A stretch of DNA of 64,000 bases from Lithospermum erythrorhizon (lineage: Eukaryota > Streptophyta > Magnoliopsida > Boraginales > Boraginaceae): the NCBI GenBank assembly GCA_019722365.1, contig JADFUC010002334.1, forward strand, positions 62,001-126,000, in the 5' to 3' direction. Positions 36,247 to 48,819 of this stretch are shown here, piece after piece. Both the position numbers and the translations under genes were made by a program. The notes under the pieces were generated by a model, which saw only the letters and a program-made list of their open reading frames with translations, did not search any database and was not told where the DNA came from. Every line of letters starts with the position of its first letter. Within the stretch, counting starts at the first letter, position 1.

Positions 36247-38118
36247 TCACCTCCAGGGGACACTCTTCATGAGTATCTTCTTCGCATTCTTCTTCAACTT
36301 CTTCTTCTTGGCCGGAGGAATTTCTCTTATCGGGCCGGGAAGCACCCCCTTCTTCAGAGCACTACCTCTAGGAGTAACCGAAGGTGGGATTCGTAGACTT
36401 TGGGGAGGCAATGGACTATGTGGTTTCCAGACCAGGTTATTTTTCATAGCAAATCTCACTTTCTTCGCACTTGTGTCAAGGCTTTTAGCACCATTTACTC
36501 CGCTATCAACTTCATTAATGGAATTCTGTGGATCACAGCTCTTTGCTCTCTTCTTATTCTTCTTCTTCTTGATTGTCGATTTATCACGGATGGGTAGTTT
36601 TTCACCAATGGAAAGAAATGCATCATTCAAGCTGAAATCATCATCGTTTTCGTCATCTGAGACAAGTTCAGCAGCCACATTCTCAAATTGCTTCTGAAGA
36701 TTCGCAATTACGGACTCATTCAGGACATTACCATTGCTTTCCTTCTCACTAGTAGAGCTGGATTTGTTAACTAAAACAGAATCTACTGGAGCACTAAGCA
36801 ATGCTTCCGACTCATTTGTATCCACGGACTTGTTCGTCATCTCTTTCTTCTTCCTTTTCTTGGAACTGCTTTTGGACTCCTGAGTTAAAGTGGGCTCAAC
36901 CAAATTATCTGTTACTGGAGCACACGTCTCGGGAACTGAAAAGTTCTCATCCAAAGAACGATTTTTCTTCTCTTTCTTCTTCTTTATCTTGGACTTCTTG
37001 ACGTGACCATCTACTTCTTTTCTCGCTTTTTTATGCTTTCTTGCATCCTCAACATCATCAAGCATATCTTCGGCTTCTTCGGCTTCACCATTTGCATCAA
37101 ATCCACTATCTTCGCCATTTTTCTCACTACCATCAATCGGTATCAACTCAGGCACCTCTTCATCATCATCATCATTCTCTCGAACAACATCAGGAACCTC
37201 AATCTCAATCCCAGACGCCTCAAACCTCCTCTCCAACTTCAAAAACTCCTCGTGTAACTTCAACACCACCTTCCTATTCCCCTGAACACACTCAACCGAC
37301 GACCCAATCTCATAAAACCTTGCAGCAAATCCCATCCTCAGCGCAATCAACCCAAACGCCACATCATCATACCCCTCATCTCCACCCCCTCCCCCAATCT
37401 TCCTATCCAACAAACCGGTCCCAATCTTCAACAACTCCTCAAAAACCAACCCCCTAACCTTCCCAATCAAAATCTTATCCACCCCCTCCGCCAAAACCCG
37501 AAAAAACGGCCTAAACAACAAATCCACAACCTCCTTCTCCACCTTCACAAAACACCCCCTCAACTCCTCAACAAAAACCCCAACCACATGATACACAACC
37601 CCATTCCCCAACACCCGATCCTCCGCGAAAAACCCACTAACCTCCAAAACCTCAACAAACTCCCTCAACAACTCCAAATCCCACCCACATCTACTCACCA
37701 AACCAAACACAGCCTTAACAAATCTCCTAATACACAAATAAAATTTATCCAATCTTAAATGATCAATCCCACTCCACTCCCTCCTTAACGTAACCAAAAA
37801 CCCCTCAAAAAACCTAACACTAAAAGCCCTATTAAACATACCCAAATCCTTCATTCTAAATTAATTCAAAGATTGAGCTAGGGTTTTATCACAATGCCAT
37901 AAACAATAAAATAAAGCTTTCCAGAGCTTTTTGAGGTCTAAATCGGATAATATTAATTGGGGGGTGGTGAGGTGGTGGTGGAGGAGGCGGAGGGAGTGGT
38001 GGCGGACGGTGGTGTTGCAGGAGGCTAAGTGTTTGATTAAAGTGGGGGTTGAAAATTTGGATAATTTTGTCATTAGGGTTTGCTTTTTTGGGTTCATTTC
38101 TCTTGATCTTTTCTTCAT
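36247..38118 (-). pseudogene. RRP1: RRP1/Nop52 rRNA-processing protein with one in-frame stop
   Basis: Nucleolar protein for large-subunit pre-rRNA processing. The reading frame runs from ATG 38118 to the stop at 36247 and is broken only by TAA at 37863-37861, after 85 codons. The upstream part has the Nop52 start (LSKFSTPTLIKHLASCNTTV, then DLKKLWKALFYCLWHCDKTL). The downstream part continues it without a frame change (FFEGFLVTLRREWSGIDHLR, then LDKFYLCIRRFV). Next come an acidic region, Lys-rich blocks, and the conserved tail KVRFAMKNNLVWKPHSPLPP, then SVTPRGSALKKG. A 535-codon frame could start at the Met at 37854 but would lack the N-terminal helices. Only 6 bases lie between the TAA and that ATG, so splicing around the stop is hard. 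The rest is fully open, so this is a very recent lesion, a polymorphism or a sequence error. Confidence 0.85.
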
Positions 38119-38135
38119 TTTGGGGGAGATTTTGA

Positions 38136-38189
38136 TTAGGGTTTATGGAGGTTGGATAAAATAATATTAAATGGAGGGGATTAGGGTTT
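38136..38189 (-). promoter_or_regulatory. Two telo-boxes upstream of RRP1
   Basis: The minus-strand motif AAACCCTAA occurs at 38144-38136 and 38189-38181, 18 and 63 bases upstream of the RRP1 ATG. Telo-boxes are typical of plant promoters for ribosome-biogenesis and translation genes, which fits the product. A third match at 38081-38073 lies within the coding frame and may be incidental. Confidence 0.6.
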
Positions 38190-38239
38190 TTGTATGGATG
38201 ATCAAAACTTCAGATGACTTCGTAATGCAAGGTTGTTCT

Positions 38240-38480
38240 ACACACACCCAAATAGAGTTTGTTTAGGCAGTGCAATGACTAATACTTTATTTTTTAAGTG
38301 TGTGATTACAAAAATTATAACAAAATAGTCGTTTTAAATTCCCAAAAATCAACTTCAATGTACAGATGTTGATTTTTGGGATGGAAATAATTCTTCTTCC
38401 TTCTATTCTGAGAGTGTAATAGTTGAAGTTTAGACAAGGCAGTGTATTTTGTTAAAAAACACTATTTGAATTGTGTGTAT
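38240..38480. repeat. Possible MITE with a central perfect hairpin
   Basis: Positions 38341-38380 form a perfect 13-bp stem (cccaaaaatcaac) with a 14-base loop. Farther out, ctacacacac...caaatagagttt near 38240 is an imperfect inverted match to sequence near 38458-38482. Another similar end (acacacaccaaaatag) occurs near 38536. Element boundaries are uncertain. Confidence 0.4.
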
Positions 38481-40699
38481 AGTGTTCTTGCCGTCGGAGA
38501 GGTTTAACTGGATTAGGAAATTGAGTCCATTAAACACACACCAAAATAGTATTTAAAATATCTCTATAAAATGTTGTTTTTATTCATGATTCAGCTTCCT
38601 CCAACACTACACTTACCAATAGGAGGAGCAAAATAGTAATTTTCATCAAAAAAAATTTATTATTTCAGTGTTTTCAGCACCAGTGGTTAGTATCTCCTTT
38701 AAATAGTGTTTTTTGTAGGTGAAACATTTTGCTTCTATTTTTAAGTGTAGTAATTGATTAAATTTTAATTATGGATAAAATAGTACTTTTGCTTCTAACA
38801 AACACATAGTGATGTGTATAGAGTTTCAATCAAATCCTCATCAATAAAAAAGTTGAGTCATTCATCCATTTTTCTAAAGACTATATAGTATCTACAATGA
38901 TGTCTTGAATATTAATGTCTTATTTGACTTTCACAATCACTACATAATCAAATAAATTTTATAAATATTTAAGTTTTACAATGGTGTCTTATCTGAATTT
39001 TACATTAAAAAAAAATAATTTTTAATTTTCAAATAAAATAGGCAAAGTAAATTTTGATTTTTGATATAGACGGACGAGGTTTGGGAGGCTAGGTACGGTA
39101 GATACTATAAGTGAATATTGATTTGCAAAAAAAAAAGTTAAAACTAATAATAATAATGAAAAATAAATCATATATCTTCAAATTACTTTTCTCATTTTTT
39201 AATTTCAGACAAATGACATGCATCTAACAATTTGAGACAACAAATAAAACACTCGTTAGGCTACCAGCAATGGGGGTAGTTGGGCAAAAATTAAAACTTT
39301 GGTAGAAAACTCGAAATGGTGACAAATGGTTATCTGGCGGTGTCTTATTGATTTGTTTGAATTTTTAAATTTTTATCTCATACTAATTATTTGGAGTCAA
39401 TTATTTCATGTTAATTAATTTATTTTAAAACCTAATTTATACCAAAATTCAAAATTTTCTATACTCTATAAATAGAGACTTGAATCATTTGATTTGGATA
39501 CCAAAAATATTATCCGTTTCAATGCCAGTGATACTATCATTTCTTAAAGCTATTGTTTTAGATTTTTTTAATGTATTTTTAGTGAAATGGATCCTAACAA
39601 AAACCATTTCAATATTCAAAATATCAAAAAATAATTTATTTAAGTGTTTTCTTCAATGAAACTATAAGCGATAATTGTTGTAATTTTTCTTCAATAATTA
39701 TAAACGATAATTGTTATAATTATTTAATCATAAAATAAAATATAAGTAAATAAGAATATGAGATAAAAGTAGTTTGTGTAGAATTGTTGAATTTTTATTA
39801 AGCAAAACCATGGTAGAGAGTATAAAATTTGAATGGTTGTTGAATTATTAAGGTGAAAAGAGATAAGATGATATGATATTAGGCGAAAGTGATGATGATA
39901 ATTGTAAAGACTATCTCCCAATAACTAGTTTTTAAGCGAAAACAACTAAAATCATATTATTACTCTGCAACATCGTCGAATATCTTTAAAAATCATTAAG
40001 ACTATCCCTGCTTGGGGACGTTAAAAATAATTCTTTAGCGTCATATTATTTTTGCATCGCGTCATCAATCCTTATTATATTTTCACCTTTCTACGGTAGG
40101 GAATGATTCATAAAATAATTTACTTTATTATTTCCCTCGATACTACTATAACACACATAACCTTGAAAAATGTATTTAAAATTTTATTATTAAATAAAAC
40201 AAATCAAGTCTCTAATAGATCTAGAAAAATAAAAATATTAGTTCGAACAAAATTTGATTTTATTAAATTATAATCTCAAAAATAAAATAAAACTAGAGTG
40301 GAGTTAAATGAAATAAAGAATGAAATGGACTCCGTTTGTGCGTCTGATATCAAAGACAATTCAATTACTCCTTGATCTGGTGCTACAAATATTGGGAAAT
40401 GTATCAAAGGAGTAATTGAAATGTATCAATTAATTGAATTATCTTGAAATGTGATATTGGTGTCTATTAATCATTTAAAATGGATAAAAAATCTACAATG
40501 ACTAACATATGAATGTGGGGGAAGGGGGGGGCTGCTTTTGAGAATGCTACCGCCGAACTACTATTTAGTGAAATAATAATTTTATGACCCCAGCGCCATT
40601 GAGCAGGCATAAAGGTGGTTTTAAGAAAAAATTCTCAAAAAGAGATGGACAAAATAACATATAAAGATGAAATTTTTTTCACCTCGAAAACTTGCTCTG
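38481..40699. other. AT-rich spacer
   Basis: No gene seen. A small tandem duplication of roughly 37 bp occurs at about 39647-39722 (cttcaat...aNcgataattgttNtaat twice). A short G-run lies near 40520. Confidence 0.5.
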
Positions 40700-43600
40700 G
40701 AGGTGTGAGGTTAACGTAAGTGTATATTACTTTCTTTGTGATTAGTCTAAAGTGTGCTTACGACAACATGGTCAAACTATAATCTGATTATAACTAGGGT
40801 TAAAGTGTATAAGCAAATATTGAACCAAAATTTGTTGAAATTTTAACCACAGCAGTCAATAATAAGGAAAAGGAGGGGGTTTTTAGAGATGTTACAGCCT
40901 TATCTTGTTGCCTTGATTTTAAGGATGTGATGGGAAGGTTACAGAATCTACAAAGACATTCTAGAAGCCTAAAATATGAGCTTGAGAGCTATATAAGGGT
41001 TTAAGTTGCTCGATTCAGTTGTTGTTATTAAATCTTGAAATGATGAAGCAAACTTGATTTCTGAGGAATTTTTGATTTTTAAATTCTTTGCTCTGTCTGC
41101 CAAAATAGTTGAATCAATTGATTATACAGTTAAATCTGGAGTAATCTGATTAATTGTTAAATCTTGTCGTATTTTATATAATTCAATTGAAATATCTTTT
41201 TCTAAATTTTGAGAATTTTAAAGAATTTTTGAGTAAGTAATATCGGTTTCGATTTTGAATCGATGGCTTGTCGATCTATGCTTGAACAAGAAGGTTACGG
41301 AGCGGTAGGGTAGCGATATTGAGGGCCTTTGGCATTAAGCTGACGTCCCAATTTCGCGCGTGACTAACGGTGATCAGCGTGGCAAACACGTGGGGTGGCG
41401 TGTCATCGCCCGGGGTTATTTCGATGCTTCGGATTTGACTGCGTGCCGGCCGAGTTGACTAAGTTGACCGGTCAACTTCGGGTTTGACAGTGGGTGACTC
41501 GACCAGCTCCACTTACGACCCGATCCCAGGTCGATCCGACCCGACCAGCTTGGGTTGAAGCACTTGTTGACGATCCGGCTGTTAAGCGTAGCCCCGATTA
41601 TGTTGTTGATGGGTACGGCGGTGCTTATTCGTTTGGTTTGACATGTTGCTTTTTGGGTGATCTTGAAGAGTTAATAATTTTTAATCAGATTCCTGATTTG
41701 GTTTTTGATCACAAATTTCGCAATTGACTTAATTAATTATTTTGACATATTTATAATAATGAAATTTGATGTATTTATTTAAATTTATATTGTGAATATA
41801 ATAATAAATTCAATGTTAATTATATTTTATTTTGAATAAATAAGTCTAATTAAAATTAGGATAAAGGGACTTTTTTATAAATGAGCTAAAATAAGTTGTG
41901 AATTTATTTCACATTATACTTTATCAAATTGACAAATACTCAATTAAAATTATTTTGATTCGTTTTTAAGTTGAAACTTGGTGTTTTCGTCAGAATTAAA
42001 TTGCATATTTAATTAATTGATTGGGTAAGTTTAATTAGTTTTGAATCTAGATTAAACTTAAATAATTATTTAACTATATTAAATAATTCTAATTTGATTA
42101 GAGCTAGTTTATTAATTATTTGGAATACAGAATTAAATTAGGAATTATATTTAATAATAATATTCTAATATTGATTAGGAATTGTAATTAATTGTAGGTT
42201 GGTCAGTTTAACTAATTAGAAACTTTGAATGTTGATAGGTAAAGTTTTTGAAAATGTATTTGAATTAGTATAAAATTAATAAATAATATTTTCTCAAAAA
42301 TACTAATACAAGTTCAATATTAAATGATAATACACTTAAAATATATTTTAAGTGGTATGTTTCAGATAGATTAAAATATAATATTTACATTTTTCAAATA
42401 CTAGTATTCTTCTACCACACCAAAATAGTTTTAAGAACAATTATATTTAGATTAGATTCAAATAAATATTTTACACCAATCTGATTAGTTGTTTATTTAT
42501 ATTAGTGAATATTTAATGACATATACTACTTTAGATACATGTTGTACCTCACGTTCAACGTCCATTGGTGTCATGTATAATATATGTTGAGATATATTAA
42601 ATTAGTTGTTTTAGAGAAAGCTTGACTAGTGATAGTTTGCCCTTTTATTTAGAAATGACTAGCGTGTTAAATTATTAAAATATTAGCAGAAACTTGACAT
42701 AGTTGAGACTAGTTTGGTTTGATTTTGCTAAGTGTCTGAATCTGATGTATGTGTTATGTTTAATCTTGTGATTGATGCTGACTATATGCTTGCGTAGCCA
42801 ATGTATTAAAATATAATTAATCCTACATTAGATTAAGTAGTATTGTCCTTACCAATCACAGGTTGGGATTACCTGGGTTTGTGGTTAGGCGTAGCATAAT
42901 TAAGGTGTCTTTCGATGGGGTGCTTATCCCCAGTTCTTAAAAGGTGATTTGATTGATCGGACTTGGACCCTGACAAAGGGGTCACTAATATAGTCTAGGA
43001 TGAACTTTTTTAATTAGCTCATTTCGGTCGTGTAGAGATCTTATATTCTGATTAAATTTATAATCTAATTATTCACCATATGAGCATTTAATGTAAATTT
43101 TATCAAATGTGTAATCAAGTTAACGAAATGTTTCTTAATAACTTACAACTTGAGTTGAGGAACTTCGATACATGTGATAAAGGTTAGAATGTATGACATA
43201 CTTAACCTAGACATTTAAATTATACCGTTCTTCTAGACATTATCTTATGAGGCATGAGCATTCCGATAATATAAGTTTCTGGTTTTGGTGCAGTCTCAGT
43301 CAGGGTGGTTATGTTTAATAGTATAGTGTATATTATTTCATATCCGTTCTCCATAGCAGGCAGTTCTCGGACAGGGACGTGTGCAACAGGCCATGTTATT
43401 ATCTTGACTTGTGAGGTATAAGCGACAATGTCATTTTCTTTGTGTAAATATTTCATTAAGTTAACGATCTTTAAATTACCCTGAGAACTAATACTTGAGA
43501 TGAGTGACTTGTTTAAGTAAAGGGTAGTATAACGACAAATAGAGTGGAGATTCTACTAGGCAAATGCTGGAATAGTTAAGCATGATCTGGTTTAATTACA

Positions 43601-45850
43601 TATTTTGAAGTATCTATGACAAATAGAAATGGTAAGTTGGGAAACAATTTTATTGTGATCACATTTTGCTGGAATCTTCCCAGAATGATTTGATTCTTGA
43701 GCATTGCTCATTTCATGACAAATAGTAACCATTGTGTGTTTCCTGTCTTGAGGAATGTAATTCAACCCTTTCCCTCAATGATGTAAGGTGCCTTGAACCG
43801 GACTTGAATAATAACCTTGATGGTTGATTCGCTCTCGTTGGGAATTGGTGGAGGTTACAAATCTTAGTTGATAAATGTATTGTCTGACATCAATGAATAG
43901 ATTACAAGTCGATTAAATAACATCGAACATGCATGGTTATCTGTGGATGTAAGATGAGTTCATATGATGTGGTGACATGTATATGAAGAATCTAGTTGGT
44001 TGAATGTTTTGGTTAATATATAGATCATTCATAACAACATGAATGAATCGGACTCCTACCGAATGATTTTAAGAGTCATTATGAAATCTAGTTAAGTGGT
44101 GCGTTCTGTGAATGGATCTTTGACATGCAGAAATGTTCTAGGTAATGATCCTTGAGGATGGTGTGACAAACTCATGGTCAATGAGCTATTATCACTAGTA
44201 ATATTAAGTTAAAACATTATTTGAGTGTAAAAAAAAAGTAAAGTTCAAAGGATAGTGGGGCAAACACGGATCATGTGTGTCTGCGTTACTAAATAACCGT
44301 GTTTTGGGGTTGCCGATGGTATGGCGTAACCGTTTACTTAAGATGTAACAGTACAATATGGATTAAAATATAGATAAATGTTTTAATAATAAGCTAAAAT
44401 TAGACAAATTCTCTATTTGAACCCGACATGTCTAATGAGGATGGATCGTCTCACTTAGATCGCGCAGGTGTATAGCAGAACAGATTCCTCAAGAGAAGTC
44501 ATGAATTATTATGACGATACTCCAAGTAATGGAAGTGAAATTGTTCGGGGACTGGTTTGAAGATCGTGGTGAGAGTCAATACACAATGTTCGATTATCGA
44601 ACTAAATGAACTTTATAGTAATTGGAGGTTACAGTTGTAATATAAGAACGATCTTTCTGTAAGAATAATACCGAGTTGTTGTAAGTCATGACAAAGGAGT
44701 AAAACTGGGCCGGTCATGTTGTGAGACATGATGAAAACCTATAGAAGTGTAACAGCGTGTATCTTAGGATCGAGTTAGTCGTTAAGCTTTTCGTTTGAAA
44801 ATATTTTGCTATGTGGATGTAAAGGCTGACTACAGGATGTTAAAAAGATGATGGCACATTAAATGCGTTTCATAAATTCTAATGGATTTCAATGCATGTA
44901 ATTGCAAATCACATTAGGCAACAGAACCTCTTGAATGATTAAAATACATGATTCAATCAAATAACTTTGATTAATTATAAATTCGATGGGAGAAAGCTCA
45001 TTTGTTATTCATAAACTTGTTTCCAACAAGTTTTCTTATGTTGTTATTTCGTCATTATTAGATAATGGTTTTGGGATCAACAAGGGATGTCTAGTAGAGT
45101 TGTTCCTTAGTCGGTGTTCAATAGTTGGAATGAGACACCAGCATTGTGTATGTTTGGTTGTCGATTCGTTCTCAGACATGTGATTCATGTTTGTTTCTTC
45201 ATTATACTTTGACACTTGTCGCGCATCTTCCGTATGAGAGGATTATAAAGACTTGAGTTACGTATACTTCAAGTGTAGTTGTGAAATCTTGTCTGATGGA
45301 GTAAGTTGTACAACCGGATATAGCAGTTGACCTCTTGGAATTCAGTCTGATTAATGTTACAAGTAATCGTCAGTGGCAGTTGTACAAGCGATTTACCCGT
45401 TAATTACTCTACTAAAATAATATAAGTTCATATATATGTTAGACAGATTGACATGGTAAGTTAATTAACAGGTCTATAATAATCTGAGTCTTTGAGTTAA
45501 AGTGTAACATGAGGAAATATTAGGTATTTCGTTATGGGAACTTTATTTTCTAGCAATGAGGTGGGAGCTACAAGTGTAAGGGCCATTCACAGGCTAAATG
45601 TGGAAACTTGAGAGTCTATATATAGAGGTTTAAGTTGCTCAAGTTCAGAAGATAAAATGAAACCTCTCTCATTTTCCACTCCCTCTTGCGATCGTTGGTG
45701 TAAAGCCCATTCTTGGGGACAGCTGTTGTTGAAGCCTCCTTTGTTTGAACAAGGCTGCGACTTGAAGTAAGATGCATGTCTACGATTGGCAAATTCTGTA
45801 CCATCTAAAATTCTGCCCGATAAGTGGTTCTCTTTTCAATCATTAATACG
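40700..45850 (+). mobile_element. Long retroelement relic, copy A
   Basis: Collinear with 55876-63289 over its whole length. Matches include gacaacatggtcaaact (40765 area and 62641), taatctgattaattgttaa (about 41140 and 57000), taatatagtctaggatgaac (about 42989 and 58793) and catgatgaaaacctatag (about 44726 and 61389). Its ends resemble each other: both have a TATA-like tatata followed by ggtttaagttgctc (about 40990-41011 and 45617-45640). These are truncated LTRs, left about 40700-41035 and right about 45387-45850. No primer site remains and no coding motif could be read. Confidence 0.7.
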
Positions 45851-48819
45851 ACAATTAGTGCAAATCTTCAATGGTTTTGGTTGGAAGTCAGATTCTTGTT
45901 TTCATTTCATTCAAATAACTTACCTTTACTATGTGAAATAAGTATCACAGGCAGCTTATAAACTTTGGCTTTTCCAATCTTTTGATAAACTATATAGTAC
46001 AACACACTGCCTTCAGCAAAGGTTGGCAGCACAAACAATGAAAATCAAGATTAAACGTGATTGGAATCACAAATGTAGATGGCTCATGGCTCACACAGTG
46101 TCAATAAATCTAGTGGGACAACAGGTAAGCTCATGCTCAAGTCTGTTTTACTTTTTATGTGTCACATGATCTAACAATTGCCATAGTAGACCACTTTATG
46201 TGAGACTTAAGAGTTTCATTGATGCAAGTCTTCAAGAATTGAGATACCAAGCTCTTCTGTCTATAGGTTGGCTTTCCTGGCTCGCTCAGTCTACCTAGAA
46301 TATACTCTGTTAGGCATGGTCCATTCTTTCTCTCTGATTAGTGGAAGCCTGTCAATAGCAATTATAAGTGGATTAGAATTGAATGGCTAGGTACAGACAA
46401 GATCAAAATGATGATATTACTAGATAGTGCAGTTAATGAACTAGATGGGATGTTATTGATCAGAACCGTAAAGTTGTCACCATGTGCTGAGTCAGTCAAA
46501 AATTACTGGGTAAAATAAAACATAACTCCAGAAGTAGTCTGATCCCTCCACAGGCCTATATGGTTCCTTAACTAGGTAAGACAGTTCACCGAGCATAAAT
46601 GGCATCAAATAACAGCTGTCCCAATTCCCCAATGCCAAAGTTGGAAAGGTATTCAATGTTAGACAGTGCCCAAGATATGGTTATCAGAGGAAAACAATGC
46701 ATTTTTATTTAAAATGTCAGATACCATCATACATTGATTTTCATTATAAGGTGGTTTCCTCAGCTCGACCTGAACAGATTATATTTCAAGATAATTGATG
46801 ACAAGTCTAACCATAGCTTAGCTATGGATAATAACATTATGCAAACAACAAACTTGAATGGTTACTATAGTAAATAGTTGTTTGGAGGGAAAAATCGAAG
46901 TATAGTTCAACTGAATCCAGACATACACTTTCATTTTTCCAGCCTCCCAAGCAGTCTTCATGGAAGCTTGGATTAGCTAAAGCGAGCTTCTTGTTTCTTT
47001 TCTTCAGCTTATTGGGTCATTTATATAAATAGGTAGCTTTTCAAGACTTAACAAAACATTCTTAAAACACTTATCAATTGATTTCAGATGGTTTATTTCA
47101 AGCATATAAAAATGGACTGGGTATATTTTAATGGTGTTTGGTTTGGTTTCAGAGGGTTTAAATTATTGGACTGAAACAAATCCAGTATCCATATCCAGAA
47201 CTGATGGACTTCCGTCAGACATTGGACTACGATAAAACTTTAATAACACTGTTTTTGATTTGAGCTACAACCATGCAATGGTGCAAATACAGGCATCTGG
47301 TTGGGACAATACTTCACCGTCGATATCAATGTAGAGTATCGAACTGGATCATCTTCATTTCTGAATAGTTCACATCCCAACTTGGTTCCTTCATATAAAT
47401 CTAAAATGACAGTTAACAAAATACAGGCATAACTGAACACCACATCAAAGCATTCAGTGAAATCCCAAACATCAGGCATTACAGGACTCCTGATTACAGG
47501 GAAGTATACAAAATTCGACAAAATTAACAGTTTAGTTATTTAATTAACCTACACCCTCTTTCGACAAAACACTTACATATAACGCCAAGGCTAACAGCAT
47601 AATCTGAAATCAGTTTAAGATCTGATATAAAAACAATTGCCGGGAACTTTGAAACTGCCTCACATGCCTTTCTCTCTGAAAACATGGTCAGATCAGTTTT
47701 CATTTAGTTTAACATACAGCATATTTAGGCATAACTTATTCCAATCAAAATTCCATCAGGTAACATGAATTTATTAAAATATAACATTGATATATGAAAA
47801 AAATTAACTTAAATTGCAAAGTCAAACTGGACAAATAATTTAGGGAGGCAGAAGCATTTAAGACAAATTGACTGAAAGCTCACAATGTTATACATATATA
47901 TAAATATTATCAACATTATGTTGCTAAATCTTCAAAATAAAATAGGCAGGCAATATGTTTAATTAAGTCAATTTATTTTAAGTTATAATCAGGTTTGATC
48001 AAACTAATGTTAAATAAAACAATATCTTTAATCTAAAATTTTTTATGTAGTTGGATAATTAAAATTCTACAAATAATTTAATTTGAAATTTAGTTGATTA
48101 GATCGAAAATTGGAAGTTGTGATTGAAGAAAGACAATGAGAAGACTGTTTAGAGACAAAGTAATAGGTGAGTCTTCGATCTCATTATAATTTTATTTCTC
48201 CATTTGTCTATAATTCTAATTCGTTTTAAATTTAACAGCAACTTTAATTCTTTGAATGAATTTTTATATTAATTAGATATTGAAGTATTTTTGAATAGAT
48301 CATTAAGAAAAAGTCGAGAACTTTTAATTTAGACTACGAAAGTCTATGAAGCATACGAAATTAAATCCCCAGTTAAATTTGATTGTTAAGTTGTTAATTG
48401 ATTTTAAATTTAGGTTCTGGGCAATTACTTTTGATTAATTATTAGTTCATAAAACATATATATAAAATATCTGTAAATATGAGATGGTGCAATAGTTGGG
48501 GTAGCATTAATGGGTTGGGTCTGTTGTAAGATGATGGTAGGTGAAATTTTAAAAACAATATTTCTCTAAAATTTTAATTAAAATTTTTGAGGCAGTTTGC
48601 TCGACAATGATTAAAGTATACAAATCTTAACTCCCATTGTTAAATGCTAACCTTAACTAGGTATTCTTTGTTTTATCTCATATACAGAGATAGGAATCTG
48701 AAAGGCAGAAAAAAGCCTACAACAGCAGGGTAAAGTCTAGGTACTACACAAGATACAATGCTAACAAAAATGTCAGTTTAATTCACTAAATCACGGTTAC
48801 GGGACTTCTAGCTCTCTGT
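45851..48819. other. Spacer with unrecognised possible exons (minus)
   Basis: On the minus strand, 47675-47577 reads as a splice-bounded segment (ttttcag|... |gtaagtg) encoding EAVSKFPAIVFISDLKLISD. At 47521-47240 there is a 93-codon frame (LGCELFRNEDDPVRYSTLIS then TVKYCPNQMPVFAPLHGC). The composition looks protein-like but I do not recognise the family and could not connect the parts. Nothing else was supported in this stretch. Confidence 0.35.

Noticed and set aside
36269..37457. Plus-strand frames of 65-142 codons opposite RRP1
   Set aside because: They are antisense readings of the Lys/Asp/Ser-rich RRP1 region; the Phe- and His-rich composition is an artefact.
41494..41727. 77-codon plus frame beginning MTRPAPL
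   Set aside because: Starts with GTG within retroelement copy A; copy B has no equivalent open frame, so it is not a conserved gene.
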